Shown one piece after another: positions 50,292 through 61,235 of a stretch of DNA of 64,000 nt. Below the pieces are notes generated by a model. It did not search any database. It saw only the letters and a program-made list of their open reading frames with translations, and was not told the origin of the DNA. The stretch is taken from assembly GCA_040508545.1 (NCBI GenBank), contig JBEVMR010000076.1:13701-77700 (forward strand), read 5' to 3'. How positions within the stretch are numbered: position 1 is the stretch's first letter; each line of letters begins with the position of its first letter. The DNA comes from VRUE01 sp040508545 (GTDB taxonomy: Bacteria > Actinomycetota > Thermoleophilia > Solirubrobacterales > 70-9). The position numbers and the translations under genes are program-made.

Positions 50292-51139
50292 GCGAGCGCG
50301 TCGCCGCTCTGATCACGCATGGCCACCCCCCCGCCACGACCGAGGCGGTGGCCCTGGCGGTTGCCGCTGCCCATGGGGCGGAGTGGCGGCTCGTCGCCAC
50401 CGCGGAGGAGCTGGCCAAGCACGGTGACGCTGCAACGGGAATCGAGACCGTCGATCAGCTTCCCCGCCAGGCTGATCTCTGCCTGGTGCTGGGTGGCGAC
50501 GGCTCGATCCTCTACGCGCTGCGCCATTTCGCCCGCAGCGGCGTGCCCGTATTCGGGGTCAACTTCGGCACCGTCGGCTTTCTCGCCGCGGTCGAGCGCG
50601 AGGATGCGGAGGAGGGGATGCGCCGGGCTTTCGCTGGCGAAACGGAGACCGTCGATCTGCCGGGCCTCGAAGTCGAGGTCGGCGGCGAGCGGCGGGTCGC
50701 CCTGAACGACGTCGGCTTCCTGCGCCGGCCGCACGAGCGGGTCGCCGAGCTGAGCTACAAGATCGCCGGCGAGGAGGTCGGGCACGTTCGCTGCGACGGC
50801 CTCGTGGCTGCGACCCCGGTCGGGTCCACCGGCTACAACCTCGCCAACCAGGGGCCGATCCTCGCCTGGGGCGTGAAGGGCTACGTCGTCTCCTACGTTG
50901 CGCCCCACTCGCTGACCGCCCGCGCCCTCGTCGTCGCCCCCAGCGACATTCTCCACGTCGGCAACGCCGGCGCCGGCGAGCCGGTCGACGTCGCGATCGA
51001 CGGCGCGCTCGCGGGCACGCTGGAGTCGGGAGCGGCGCTGGAGGTTGGCTTCGCCGACGGCGTCGGCAGGCTCGCCCAGCTGCCGGGGACGAGCTTCTAC
51101 CAGCGCATACGCGAGAAGTTCGGCCACCTCGCGGTCTAA
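50288..51139 (+). CDS. nadK: NAD kinase
   Basis: 283 aa, GTG start in overlap with tlyA. The ATP/PPi site LGGDGSILYALRHF near 73-86, the NFGTVGFLA motif, and the substrate part DGLVAATPVGSTGYNLA near 178 are all standard. It phosphorylates NAD to NADP. The gene order tlyA-nadK-(MFS)-recN matches the actinobacterial norm apart from the pump inserted after it. Confidence 0.96.
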   Translation: MSERVAALITHGHPPATTEAVALAVAAAHGAEWRLVATAEELAKHGDAATGIETVDQLPRQADLCLVLGGDGSILYALRHFARSGVPVFGVNFGTVGFLAAVEREDAEEGMRRAFAGETETVDLPGLEVEVGGERRVALNDVGFLRRPHERVAELSYKIAGEEVGHVRCDGLVAATPVGSTGYNLANQGPILAWGVKGYVVSYVAPHSLTARALVVAPSDILHVGNAGAGEPVDVAIDGALAGTLESGAALEVGFADGVGRLAQLPGTSFYQRIREKFGHLAV

Positions 51140-51172
51140 GCCGGCCTCGGCGCCTGGCTAGGGTGTTCGGCG

Positions 51173-52696
51173 ATGGAGCGCAAGTGGTGGACCCTGGTCC
51201 TGATCTCGATCGCGACGTTCATGTTGCTGTTGGACATCACGGTCGTCAACGTCGCCCTGCCCGACATCCAGCGGGATCTCGACGCCAGCCTCGCCAGCCT
51301 GCAGTGGGTCGTCGACGCCTACTCGCTGATGCTCGCGGCCTTCCTGCTGACGGCGGGCTCGCTGGGGGACCGGCTGGGGCGGCGGCGCGTCTTCTCGCTC
51401 GGCTTCGGCCTTTTCACCTTCGCGTCCTTCCTCTGCGGGATCGCCGGCGATCCGACCCTGCTCAACCTGGCCCGCGGCCTGCAGGGGGTCGGCGGCGCAG
51501 CGATGTTCGCCACCTCGCTGGCACTGATCGGCCAGGAGTTCCACGGCCGTGACCGGGCGACTGCCTTCGGCGTTTGGGGGGCGACCGTCGGCGGCGCTGT
51601 CGCGATTGGGCCGCTCGTCGGAGGCCTGATCACCGAGCACTTCGGCTGGGAGTGGATCTTCTTCGTCAACATCCCGATCGGCGTCGTCGCGATCCTGCTC
51701 ACCGAGGCGAGGCTAGCCAACGTCGCCGCCCAGGACCCGCAGCGGATCGACCTGCCGGGCCTCGTGGCCTTCTCAGCCGGACTCTTCCTGCTGATCTTCG
51801 GCCTGATTCGCGGCAACGCCGAGGGCTGGGGGAGCGTGCCAATCGTCGCCTCGCTTGCCGGCTCGGCGGCCCTGCTGCTCGCCTTCGTCGTAATCGAGGC
51901 CCGCAGTACCCACCCGATGCTCGAGCTTGGCCTCTTCCGCAAGCCGGCCTTCAACGGGGTCTCGGCGGTGGCCTTCGGACTCTCGGCCGGGATGTTCGCG
52001 ATGTTCCTCTACCTGACCATCTACATGCAGGGGGTGCTCGACTACTCGCCGCTGGAGACGGGCCTGCACTTCCTGCCGCTGACGGTTCTCTCCTTCATCG
52101 CCGCCCCGATCGCCGGCAAACTCTCCCACCGGGTGCCGATCCGCGTCCTGGTCGGCCTCGGCCTCGGCCTCGTCGGTCTCGGCTTGGCGCTGATGCACGG
52201 GCTCGATCCGGATTCGGACATCTCGGCCCTCCTGCCCGGCTTCCTCGTAGCCGGCCTCGGCATCGGCATCACCAACCCCGGCATCGGCCAAGCTGCGATC
52301 GCCGTCGTTCCCGCGGCCAAATCGGGGATGGGATCGGGAATCAACACGACCTTCCGCCAGGTCGGGATCGCGACCGGCGTCGCCTCGCTCGGCGCGGTCT
52401 TCCAGTCCCAGGTCGACTCCAAGCTCTCGGGCCTGCTGCCGGGCGCTCCCGACGGTCTCGCCGAGGCGGTCTCATCGGGCGGCTCGCGCGCGGCTGCGGC
52501 TGCCGTGCCGCCCGGGCAGCGAGTCGAGACCGTCCACGCCGCCAAAGTCGCCTTCGTAAGCGGCATGAACGAGATCCTCCTGATCGGCGCCGTGATCGCC
52601 TTCATAGGCGCCGCTCTGGGCTTCGCCCTGGTCAGATCAAAGGACTTCGTTCCAGCTTCCGAAGAGGCGGAGCCCGCAGAGTCCGTTCCCGCCTAG
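51173..52696 (+). CDS. MFS efflux pump, DHA2 (EmrB/QacA) type
   Basis: 507 aa with about 14 membrane helices. Motif A-like loop GDRLGRRRVFSLG follows helix 2, and the first helix contains LLLDITVVNVALPDIQ, typical for DHA2 pumps. Helix 5 motif C-type GATVGGAVAIGPLVGG indicates an antiporter. It probably exports drugs or lipophilic ions by proton exchange. It is inserted between nadK and recN. No regulator adjoins it, so expression may follow the operon. Confidence 0.92.
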   Translation: MERKWWTLVLISIATFMLLLDITVVNVALPDIQRDLDASLASLQWVVDAYSLMLAAFLLTAGSLGDRLGRRRVFSLGFGLFTFASFLCGIAGDPTLLNLARGLQGVGGAAMFATSLALIGQEFHGRDRATAFGVWGATVGGAVAIGPLVGGLITEHFGWEWIFFVNIPIGVVAILLTEARLANVAAQDPQRIDLPGLVAFSAGLFLLIFGLIRGNAEGWGSVPIVASLAGSAALLLAFVVIEARSTHPMLELGLFRKPAFNGVSAVAFGLSAGMFAMFLYLTIYMQGVLDYSPLETGLHFLPLTVLSFIAAPIAGKLSHRVPIRVLVGLGLGLVGLGLALMHGLDPDSDISALLPGFLVAGLGIGITNPGIGQAAIAVVPAAKSGMGSGINTTFRQVGIATGVASLGAVFQSQVDSKLSGLLPGAPDGLAEAVSSGGSRAAAAAVPPGQRVETVHAAKVAFVSGMNEILLIGAVIAFIGAALGFALVRSKDFVPASEEAEPAESVPA

Positions 52697-52742
52697 CGAT
52701 CCTCGCGCCAGGACCCGCCGCGTCGGGTGCTAGAAGAACCAT

Positions 52743-54425
52743 GTGCTGCGCGAGCTTCGCATCGAGAACCTCCTCCTGATCGAGAAGGCGGAGCTGCGGC
52801 TGGGGAAAGGGCTCAACGCGATCACGGGCGAGACCGGGGCGGGCAAGACCGTTCTGGCTCATTCTCTCGACCTGCTGATGGGTGGAAAGGCGCGGCCGCA
52901 GATCGTCCGGCCGGGCGCTGAGGAGGCCTGGGTCGAGGGGGTCTTCGACCTGCCCCAGGGGTTGCTCGACGAGCCCGATCTAGCCGACTTGGCTGCGCGG
53001 CTTCCCGCGGGCGCAGATGAAATCGTCCTCGGGCGGCGCGTCTCCGCTTCGGGGCGGACCACGGCTTTCGTCGCCGGTCGCGCCGCGGCGGCGGCCGACC
53101 TGAAGCTGCTCGGCGGCCGCCTGCTCGCCTTCTACGGCCAGCACGAGCACCGCAAGCTGACGATCGCCTCGGCCCAGATGGAGGTGCTCGACGGCTTTGC
53201 CGGCGCCGAGCACCTGGCGCTGCGTGAGCGCTACCGGGAGGCGCACCGGGAGTGCGGCCGGTTGGAGGCCGAGCTAGCCGAGCTGCGCGAGCGCGACGGC
53301 TCCCGCGAGCGTGACCTCGACCTCTTCCGCTACGAGCTCTCCGAGATCGAGGAGGTGGCCCCTGACCTGGCCGAGGAGGTCGAGCTGGCAGCCGAGCGCG
53401 AGCGCCTGCGCCACGCGGAGGGGTTGCGCGAGGCGGCCCTCGGCGCGCTCAGCGCCACGGCCGGTGCCGAGGAGGACGGCGGCGGCGCGGCGAGCGCCCT
53501 GGCGATGGCGGAATCGCTTATGCGGGGGGTCGGCGGAGTCGATTCTCGGCTCGACGGGCTGACCGAGCGCCTCGGCGCTCTCGCGGTGGAGCTGAGCGAT
53601 GTCGCGGCTGAGTTGCGCAGTTACCTCGACGGCTTGGAGGCGGACCCTGGCCGGCTCGCCGCGGTCGAGGAGAGGCTGGAAGCGCTCGATCGCCTGCAGC
53701 GCAAGCATGGCGGCAGCGTCGAGTCGGTGCTCGCCCACGCCGAGCGCTGCCGGTCCGAGATCGAGCGGCTGGAGGGGGCCGAGACCCGCGGCGCCGAGGC
53801 GGACGCCGCGCTTGCCGAGGCCGGGGGGCGGCGGGAAGAGCTCGGCGAGCGACTGAGCAAAGGGCGTGCCGCTGCTGCCGCGCCGCTGGAGGAGCGGGTC
53901 GCCGGGGAGCTCGAGCGACTGGCGATGCCCGGCGCGAGCCTCGAGGTCGAGCTCGAGCCGCACCCCGGCGGCTTTGGCCCGAACGGGCGCGAGACGGTCG
54001 AGCTGCGCCTGGCGCCGAACCCCGGGATGGCGCCCGCGCCGCTGCGCGACGCCGCCTCCGGTGGCGAGCTCTCGCGGGTGATGCTGGCCCTCAGCGGGCT
54101 CGGCGAGGGGGCCGGGTCGGAAACTCTCGTCTTCGACGAGATCGACGCCGGCGTCGGTGGCAAGACGGCCAGGGTCGTGGGCGAGCGCCTGCGAGCGCTT
54201 GGCGAGGGTCGCCAGGTGCTCTGCATCACCCATCTGCCACAGGTCGCCTCGCTCGCGCCGACCCATTTCCGGCTCCAGAAGGACCTCGGCGGCGAGCGCG
54301 CCGCCGCCACCGTGGAACGACTCGACGGCGAGGGGGTCGTCGAGGAGATCCGCCGCATGCTGGGCGGCGAGCGCTCCGACGAGGCGGCAGACCGCCACGC
54401 CCGCGAGCTTCTCGCCGCGGCCTGA
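52743..54425 (+). CDS. recN: DNA repair protein RecN
   Basis: 560-aa SMC-like ATPase. GTG start directly gives MLRELRIENLLLIEKAELR. Walker A GETGAGKTVL near 29-38, the Q-loop region FYGQHEH near 130, long coiled coils about 155-385, then signature ASGGELSRVMLAL near 438 and Walker B LVFDEIDAGVGG near 463. RecN holds DNA ends together during double-strand break repair. Standard length and position (Rv1696). Confidence 0.95.
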   Translation: MLRELRIENLLLIEKAELRLGKGLNAITGETGAGKTVLAHSLDLLMGGKARPQIVRPGAEEAWVEGVFDLPQGLLDEPDLADLAARLPAGADEIVLGRRVSASGRTTAFVAGRAAAAADLKLLGGRLLAFYGQHEHRKLTIASAQMEVLDGFAGAEHLALRERYREAHRECGRLEAELAELRERDGSRERDLDLFRYELSEIEEVAPDLAEEVELAAERERLRHAEGLREAALGALSATAGAEEDGGGAASALAMAESLMRGVGGVDSRLDGLTERLGALAVELSDVAAELRSYLDGLEADPGRLAAVEERLEALDRLQRKHGGSVESVLAHAERCRSEIERLEGAETRGAEADAALAEAGGRREELGERLSKGRAAAAAPLEERVAGELERLAMPGASLEVELEPHPGGFGPNGRETVELRLAPNPGMAPAPLRDAASGGELSRVMLALSGLGEGAGSETLVFDEIDAGVGGKTARVVGERLRALGEGRQVLCITHLPQVASLAPTHFRLQKDLGGERAAATVERLDGEGVVEEIRRMLGGERSDEAADRHARELLAAA

Positions 54426-54445
54426 CCCGGCTGTAACCTCTTTGC

Positions 54446-55630
54446 GTGGCTACCGCCAGTCGCCGTCGCTTCCCTGCGCTGCTCTCGCGCCGCAATGGGT
54501 CGGCTGCGGGTGAGGCGATCGTGGGCACGGCACGGCTCGGACGCCGCACCAAGCACCTGGTCAAGCGCCTCCGTCCCGGGGACGTCGCGGTCGTCGATCA
54601 CGTCAACATCGACCGGATCGCCGCCGAGGAGCTGATCGCCACCGGCGTGCGCGCGGTGATCAACGCCTCGCAATCCAGCGACGGTCGCTACCCGAACACG
54701 GGCCCGCTGCTGCTCGTCCGCGCCGGTGTGACCGTGCTCGACGTCACCGCCGCCGACCCCTTCGCGCTGCTCGGCGACGGGACGGAGGTGACGATCGTCG
54801 CTGGCACGGTGCGCGCTGGCGGCGAGGAACTGCACGGCAGGGAGCTCGGTGTCGAGGAGCTCGAGAGCAGGCTCGCGGCACAGCGGGAGCGGATCGACGA
54901 GGCGCTGGCGGAATTCGCCGAGAACACCGTCGCCCACGTCCGCCAGGAGACCGACCTGCTGACGGGGGCGATCGAGTTTCCGCCGACCCGGACCTCCTTT
55001 CGCGATCGTCACGTCCTGATCGTCGTCCGCGGCGAAGGCCACCGCAGCGACCTGAAGGCCCTGCGCGCCTACGTCCGCGACATGCGGCCGATCGTGGTCG
55101 CGGTCGACGGTGGCGCCGACGGCTGCCTCGAAGCCGGCCTGCGCCCCGACGTGATCCTCGGCGACATGGACTCCGCCGGCGACGACGCCCTAGGTTGTGG
55201 CGCCGAGCTGATCGTCCATGCCTATCCGGATGGCCGGGCGCCGGGACGCGAGCGCCTGCTCGAGCTGGACCTCGAGCACACCCTCGTCCCGGCGGCGGGA
55301 ACCAGCGAGGACGTGGCGATGCTGATGGCCTACGAGAAGGGCGCCGACCTGATCGTCAGCGTCGGCGCTCACTTCAATCTGATCGAGTTCCTCGACCGCA
55401 ACCGCGCCGGCATGTCGTCGACCTTTCTCACGCGCCTGCGCATCGGCGAGAAGCTGGTCGACGCGAAGGGGGTCAGCCGCCTCTACAACCCGGGCTCGGC
55501 GTTCGGGCCGCTGCCACTCTTCCTCGCCGCCTTCGCGATCCTGCTGGCGATCCTCGTGATCGTCTCGCCGGCGCTGGGTGACCTCGTCGACCTGGTCTGG
55601 CTCAAGATCAAGATCTGGCTCGGCCTGTAG
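54446..55630 (+). CDS. steA: SteA-like septal protein
   Basis: 394 aa. N-terminal part with TARLGRRTKHLVKRLRPGDVAVVDH, then a TPPK-like alpha/beta fold: VAVDGGADGCLEAGLRPDVILGDMDSAG near 215-242 and LIVSVGAHFNLIEFLDR near 305, ending with one membrane helix (about 355-380, LPLFLAAFAILLAILVIV). SteA localises to the cytokinetic ring in Corynebacterium and forms a pair with SteB. Here too the MctB/SteB gene follows, 35 bp on. Confidence 0.9.
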   Translation: MATASRRRFPALLSRRNGSAAGEAIVGTARLGRRTKHLVKRLRPGDVAVVDHVNIDRIAAEELIATGVRAVINASQSSDGRYPNTGPLLLVRAGVTVLDVTAADPFALLGDGTEVTIVAGTVRAGGEELHGRELGVEELESRLAAQRERIDEALAEFAENTVAHVRQETDLLTGAIEFPPTRTSFRDRHVLIVVRGEGHRSDLKALRAYVRDMRPIVVAVDGGADGCLEAGLRPDVILGDMDSAGDDALGCGAELIVHAYPDGRAPGRERLLELDLEHTLVPAAGTSEDVAMLMAYEKGADLIVSVGAHFNLIEFLDRNRAGMSSTFLTRLRIGEKLVDAKGVSRLYNPGSAFGPLPLFLAAFAILLAILVIVSPALGDLVDLVWLKIKIWLGL

Positions 55631-55665
55631 CGACCGGGCCGGGCAGCGTCTAGCCTCTCCCAGCC

Positions 55666-56532
55666 ATGGGTTACAGCGGCCGCTACCACGCCACCTCGCT
55701 GATCGCCGTCTTCCTCGCCCTCGCGGTGGGGATCGTGATCGGCGCCGCGCTGGGCGGCGACACGATCGACAAGACCCGCAAGGACCTCGAGCAGAGCCTC
55801 ACCGGAAATCTCCAGGACGCGCGTGACCGCGCCGACGAGCTGAACTCGGAGCTTGGTCGCGCCAACGAGTTCTCCAGCCGCGTATATCCCGTGCTGGTTC
55901 GCGACCAGTTGCGCGATCGCCGGATCGGCGTCCTCGCCCTCGGCGACCTGCCGCAGGGCGTTCTCGACTCGATCGAGGATGCGCTCGAGCCGACCGGAGC
56001 GCGCCTGGTCGCGGTGGGAGTCGTGCGCGAGCCGCTCGACACCCGCGCCCTCGCCGGCGATCTCGACAAGACCCGTTTCGCCGACCTGGCCCGCAATCCC
56101 GACAACCAGACCGCTCTCGGGGTTGGGGTCGGTCGCCAGTTGGTCCTGGGCGGGACGCTGCTGGAGCCGGTCCGCGGCCAGCTCTTCTCCCGCGCGAGCG
56201 GCAACTTCGGCGCGCTGGACGGAGTCATCGTCGTCCGCGACCAGCCGCAGGACATGGGCCCCCAGCAGCGTGCGACCGCCGGCCGGTTCGAGGCGGGCCT
56301 GGTCAGCGGCATCACCGCGACCCGGGCGCCGGCGGTCGGGGTCGAGGCAAGCGACGCCGAGACCTCCTCGGTCTCCTTCTTCGTCGGCAACGACCTCGCC
56401 AGCGTCGACGACGTCGACCTGGTCGCCGGGCGGCTGGCGACTGTCTTCGCGTTGCTCGGCGCCGAGGGCAGCTTCGGCGTCAAGGGCAGCGCCGATCGCC
56501 TGCTGCCCGATCTGCTTGCGCCGCGCGAATGA
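55666..56532 (+). CDS. MctB/SteB family protein
   Basis: 288 aa. N-terminal membrane helix (SLIAVFLALAVGIVIGAALGG, about 10-30), a coiled coil with TRKDLEQSLTGNLQDARDRA (about 36-70), and an extracellular alpha/beta domain. In M. tuberculosis the homolog Rv1698 was described as a copper-related outer membrane protein (MctB), while in Corynebacterium it is SteB, partner of SteA in septum splitting. Adjacency to steA supports the second role here, since no outer membrane is expected. ATGA overlap with the next gene. Confidence 0.88.
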   Translation: MGYSGRYHATSLIAVFLALAVGIVIGAALGGDTIDKTRKDLEQSLTGNLQDARDRADELNSELGRANEFSSRVYPVLVRDQLRDRRIGVLALGDLPQGVLDSIEDALEPTGARLVAVGVVREPLDTRALAGDLDKTRFADLARNPDNQTALGVGVGRQLVLGGTLLEPVRGQLFSRASGNFGALDGVIVVRDQPQDMGPQQRATAGRFEAGLVSGITATRAPAVGVEASDAETSSVSFFVGNDLASVDDVDLVAGRLATVFALLGAEGSFGVKGSADRLLPDLLAPRE

Positions 56533-57361
56533 GCTGGGTCGGCTTTCCGGTCGCCGTCGCGGTTGCGCTGTTGGTCGTCCCGGCCGGCATCCGCGGCCTG
56601 CTCGACGCCGGCTTGACGCGGGAGAACTTCCGCGGCGCCCGGCTCGCCTTCCCGCTCGGCGCGGTACTCGCGACCGCCGCCCTGGTGGCGCTGGCGCCGC
56701 TGGCGTTCCTCGACGACAGGGGCGACCTGGACCTGCTCGATCCCGAACTGCGCCGCTGGCTTCCATATGTGATCGGCGTCGCCTTCCTCGGCTTCCTCGA
56801 CGACTCCCTGGGGCAGGGCGAGGCATCCGGAACGCCCCGCGGCTGGCGCGGGCACGCGCGGGCGTTGCGGGAAGGGCGGCTCTCGACCGGTGCGATCAAG
56901 GCGATCGGGGCCCTCGCCCTCGCCGCCTATGTCGTCTCCGGCCGCGGGCTCGAGTCGTGGCGCTACCTGGCCGACGTGGCGCTGCTGATCCTCGCGACCA
57001 ACGCTTTCAACCTGCTCGACCTGCGTCCGGGGCGGGCCGAGAAGGGCTTGGCGCTGCTCGGGCTGGGCCTCTGCCTCGGCGCCTGGACCCTCGCCCCGCT
57101 CGAGCTGCTCGGGATCTTCGCCGGGCCGGTGCTGGTCGGTGCCTGGTTCACGATGCGCGAACGGGCGATGCTGGGCGATACCGGCTCCAACCTGGTCGGG
57201 GCGATCGGCGGGGTCTGGTTGCTGACCACGCTGGGTGGGACGGGGCGCCTCGTCGCGCTGGCGGCGGTCCTCGCAGTGACCATTTTCGGCGAGTTGCGAT
57301 CTATTTCGCGGACGATCGACTCGGTTCCGCCCTTGCGCTGGCTAGACTCGCTCGGCAGAGG

Positions 57362-57365
<4 letters not shown>
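56529..57365 (+). CDS. MraY/WecA-like membrane glycosyltransferase
   Basis: 278 aa with about eight membrane helices. Family motifs are FLGFLDDSLGQ near 82, NAFNLLDLRPGRAEKG near 157, and MLGDTGSNLVGA near 214, corresponding to the catalytic Asp and nucleotide sites of polyprenyl-phosphate sugar-1-phosphate transferases. It is shorter than MraY (about 340 aa). Its acceptor may be an envelope lipid other than peptidoglycan precursor. It is inserted between mctB and pyrG relative to M. tuberculosis and overlaps both by ATGA. Confidence 0.82.
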
Positions 57366-59044
<1,679 letters not shown>

Positions 59045-59054
59045 CCTGTCCCGC

Positions 59055-60170
59055 GTGGACAGGCTCCATGAGACGTTTGTCCGGCTCTGCGAGATTCGCA
59101 GCCCGACCGGGGAGGAGCGCGAGGTAGCCGACACGCTGCTCGCCGAGCTGCGCGCTCTCGGCCTGGAGGTGAGCGAGGACGGCGCGGCCGAGCCCGCCAA
59201 GGCGGGGGCCGGCAACATCATCGCCCGCCTAGCGGGGATGACCGACCGCTGGGTGATGTTCTGCGCCCACATCGACACCGTGCCGCATGCCGGCCAGATC
59301 GAGGTGGTCGACGACGAAGGTGTCTTCCACAGTCGCGGCGAGACGATTCTCGGCGCCGACAACAAGGCCGCAGTCGCGGTCTTCCTCGAGCTGGTTGCCC
59401 GTCATTCCTCCGAGCCCCCACCGGTTGGAATCGAGCTGCTGCTGACGGTCGCCGAGGAGCAGGGGCTGCGGGGGGCGAAAGCCTTCGACGCGAGCGCCCT
59501 CCGCGCCGACTGCGGCTTCGTCCTCGACCACGCCAGCGCGATCGGCGAGGTGATCGTCACCTCGCCCACCCAGCAGCAGATCCTCGCCGACTTCTCCGGG
59601 GTCGAGGCGCATGCGGGGATCCGGCCCGAGGACGGCAACAACGCGATCGCTGCAGCGGCCGCTGCTATCGCGCGGATGGAGCTGGGACGGCTCGACGACG
59701 AGACGACCGCCAACGTCGGCGTGATCGCCGGCGGCACCTCCGGCAACGTCGTCCCGGGCCATTGCCGGATCGTGGCCGAGGCGCGCAGCCTCGGCGCCGA
59801 CCGTGCCGCTGCCGTCGCCGGCGAGCTGACCGAGGCATGCGCCTGGGGCGCCAGCGCGCACGGCTGCGACGTCGACGTACGGGTCGAGGAGCTCTTCCGC
59901 GGCTACGAGATTCCCTCGGGCTCACGATCCCTCGGCCTCGCCGAGGCGGCCCTCAGCCGCGCCGGGTTCGAGCCGAAGCGGACGGCAACCGGCGGCGGCA
60001 GCGACGCCAACGCGCTGATCAGCGCCGGCTTCGACTGCGTTCTGCTCGCCAACGGGACCGAGGCCAACCACACGCCGGACGAGAGCGTCTCCGCCCGCAA
60101 TCTCGACGCGATGCTCGAGGTCTGCGAGGGCATCGTCGCCCTGGCCGGAGCCGAGACGCCGGCCGGGTGA
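59055..60170 (+). CDS. M20 family peptidase (PepT-like)
   Basis: 371 aa, GTG start. Zinc ligands: His and Asp in CAHIDTVP near 74, Asp in LGADNKAAV near 101, Glu pair in VAEEQGLRG near 134, Asp in FVLDHAS, and the final His in EANHTPDE near 347. The lid domain sits at about 175-290. Similar to tripeptidase T and related deacylases. Its stop overlaps the next gene's GTG. Substrate unknown. Confidence 0.9.
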   Translation: MDRLHETFVRLCEIRSPTGEEREVADTLLAELRALGLEVSEDGAAEPAKAGAGNIIARLAGMTDRWVMFCAHIDTVPHAGQIEVVDDEGVFHSRGETILGADNKAAVAVFLELVARHSSEPPPVGIELLLTVAEEQGLRGAKAFDASALRADCGFVLDHASAIGEVIVTSPTQQQILADFSGVEAHAGIRPEDGNNAIAAAAAAIARMELGRLDDETTANVGVIAGGTSGNVVPGHCRIVAEARSLGADRAAAVAGELTEACAWGASAHGCDVDVRVEELFRGYEIPSGSRSLGLAEAALSRAGFEPKRTATGGGSDANALISAGFDCVLLANGTEANHTPDESVSARNLDAMLEVCEGIVALAGAETPAG

Positions 60171-61210
60171 GCGGGCGGCTTAAGCTCCGCCGGGGCGTAG
60201 TCGTCGACGCCGACCCGCTGATGGTCGAGGTCGACGGCGAGCGGCGGCGGGCATGGGCTGACGAAGCGCTGCTCGGCGAGATGCGCGAGGGCGACGAGGT
60301 CGTCGTCAACGTCGCCGCCCTGGACCTGGAGCTTGGCTCGGGCGGCTTCGACGTCGTCCACGTCAACTTGACCCGAGGCTTGGGTGCGAGCGGCGATAGC
60401 CGCGAGCACGTGATGAAGCTCAACTACACGTCCCTACAGCACCCGATCCCCCCCGTGGAGCTTCCGGTGCGCCTTCCCGGCCGTGAGCGTGGTAAGCGCG
60501 CACCGGGAGGTGAATCGGATATGCCGGTCTTGGTCCTGCCGCTGCACGGGCACCTCGCGCCGGCTGCGTGGGCAGCGGCGCAGGCGGCGCCCGGGCTGAA
60601 GGTCGGCTATGTGCAGACCGGCGGCGGTGCCCTTCCCGGCTCGCTGAGCCGTGACGTGGCGCAGCTGCGCCAGCGCGACCTGCTCTGCGGTCACATCACC
60701 GCAGCGCCTTCCTATGGCGGCGAGCACGAGGCGCTCAGCACCGCCGGCGCGCTCGATGCGGTGGCCGGCAGTCTTGACTGGGATGCGGCGATCGTCGGCC
60801 CCGGGCCGGGCATCATTGGCTCCGAGACCCGTCTCGGCCACGGCGGCATGGCGGCGCTGGACAGCGCTCACGCGGCACTGGCGCTGGGCCTGCCGACCCT
60901 GCTCTCGCCCCGGCTTTCCGCGGCCGACCCCCGTGAGCGCCACCGCGGGGTCAGCCACCACACCTTGACCGTGGTCGAGCTGCTGTTGGGCGGAGTGGAG
61001 GTGCCGCTGCCCGAAGGCAACCCGGAGGTGGCCTCAGAGCTGGCGAGCGCAGCGGGCGACCGGCACCATCTCCACGAAGCCCCAGCCGACATCAATGGCT
61101 ACGCCGCTTCGGGCCTGCCAGCTCGCACGATGGGGCGGGGCATCGGGGAGGACCCACTCTTCTTCGCCGCCGCCCTCGCCGCGGGCGCCGCCTTGCGCCG
61201 CGAGGAATGA
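60167..61210 (+). CDS. DUF3866 family protein
   Basis: 347 aa from GTG 60167. Conserved blocks: HVNLTRGLGASGDSREHVMKLNYTSLQHP near 65 in several pieces, LPLHGHLAP near 125, VGPGPGIIGSETRLGHGG near 210, and HRGVSHHTLTVVELLL near 260. The family is known only as DUF3866, mostly in Actinobacteria and Firmicutes, and often sits near nudF or xerD. It may bind a metal through its His-rich motifs. Overlaps the M20 gene by GTGA. Confidence 0.85.
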   Translation: MSGRLKLRRGVVVDADPLMVEVDGERRRAWADEALLGEMREGDEVVVNVAALDLELGSGGFDVVHVNLTRGLGASGDSREHVMKLNYTSLQHPIPPVELPVRLPGRERGKRAPGGESDMPVLVLPLHGHLAPAAWAAAQAAPGLKVGYVQTGGGALPGSLSRDVAQLRQRDLLCGHITAAPSYGGEHEALSTAGALDAVAGSLDWDAAIVGPGPGIIGSETRLGHGGMAALDSAHAALALGLPTLLSPRLSAADPRERHRGVSHHTLTVVELLLGGVEVPLPEGNPEVASELASAAGDRHHLHEAPADINGYAASGLPARTMGRGIGEDPLFFAAALAAGAALRREE

Positions 61211-61235
61211 GGCCTGCGCGGGAGAACCTGGCCGC

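Noticed and set aside
55853..57361. N-terminal extension of the pyrG frame
   Set aside because: The part before 57362 is an out-of-frame reading of mctB and the MraY-like gene; CTP synthase starts at the ATGA overlap.
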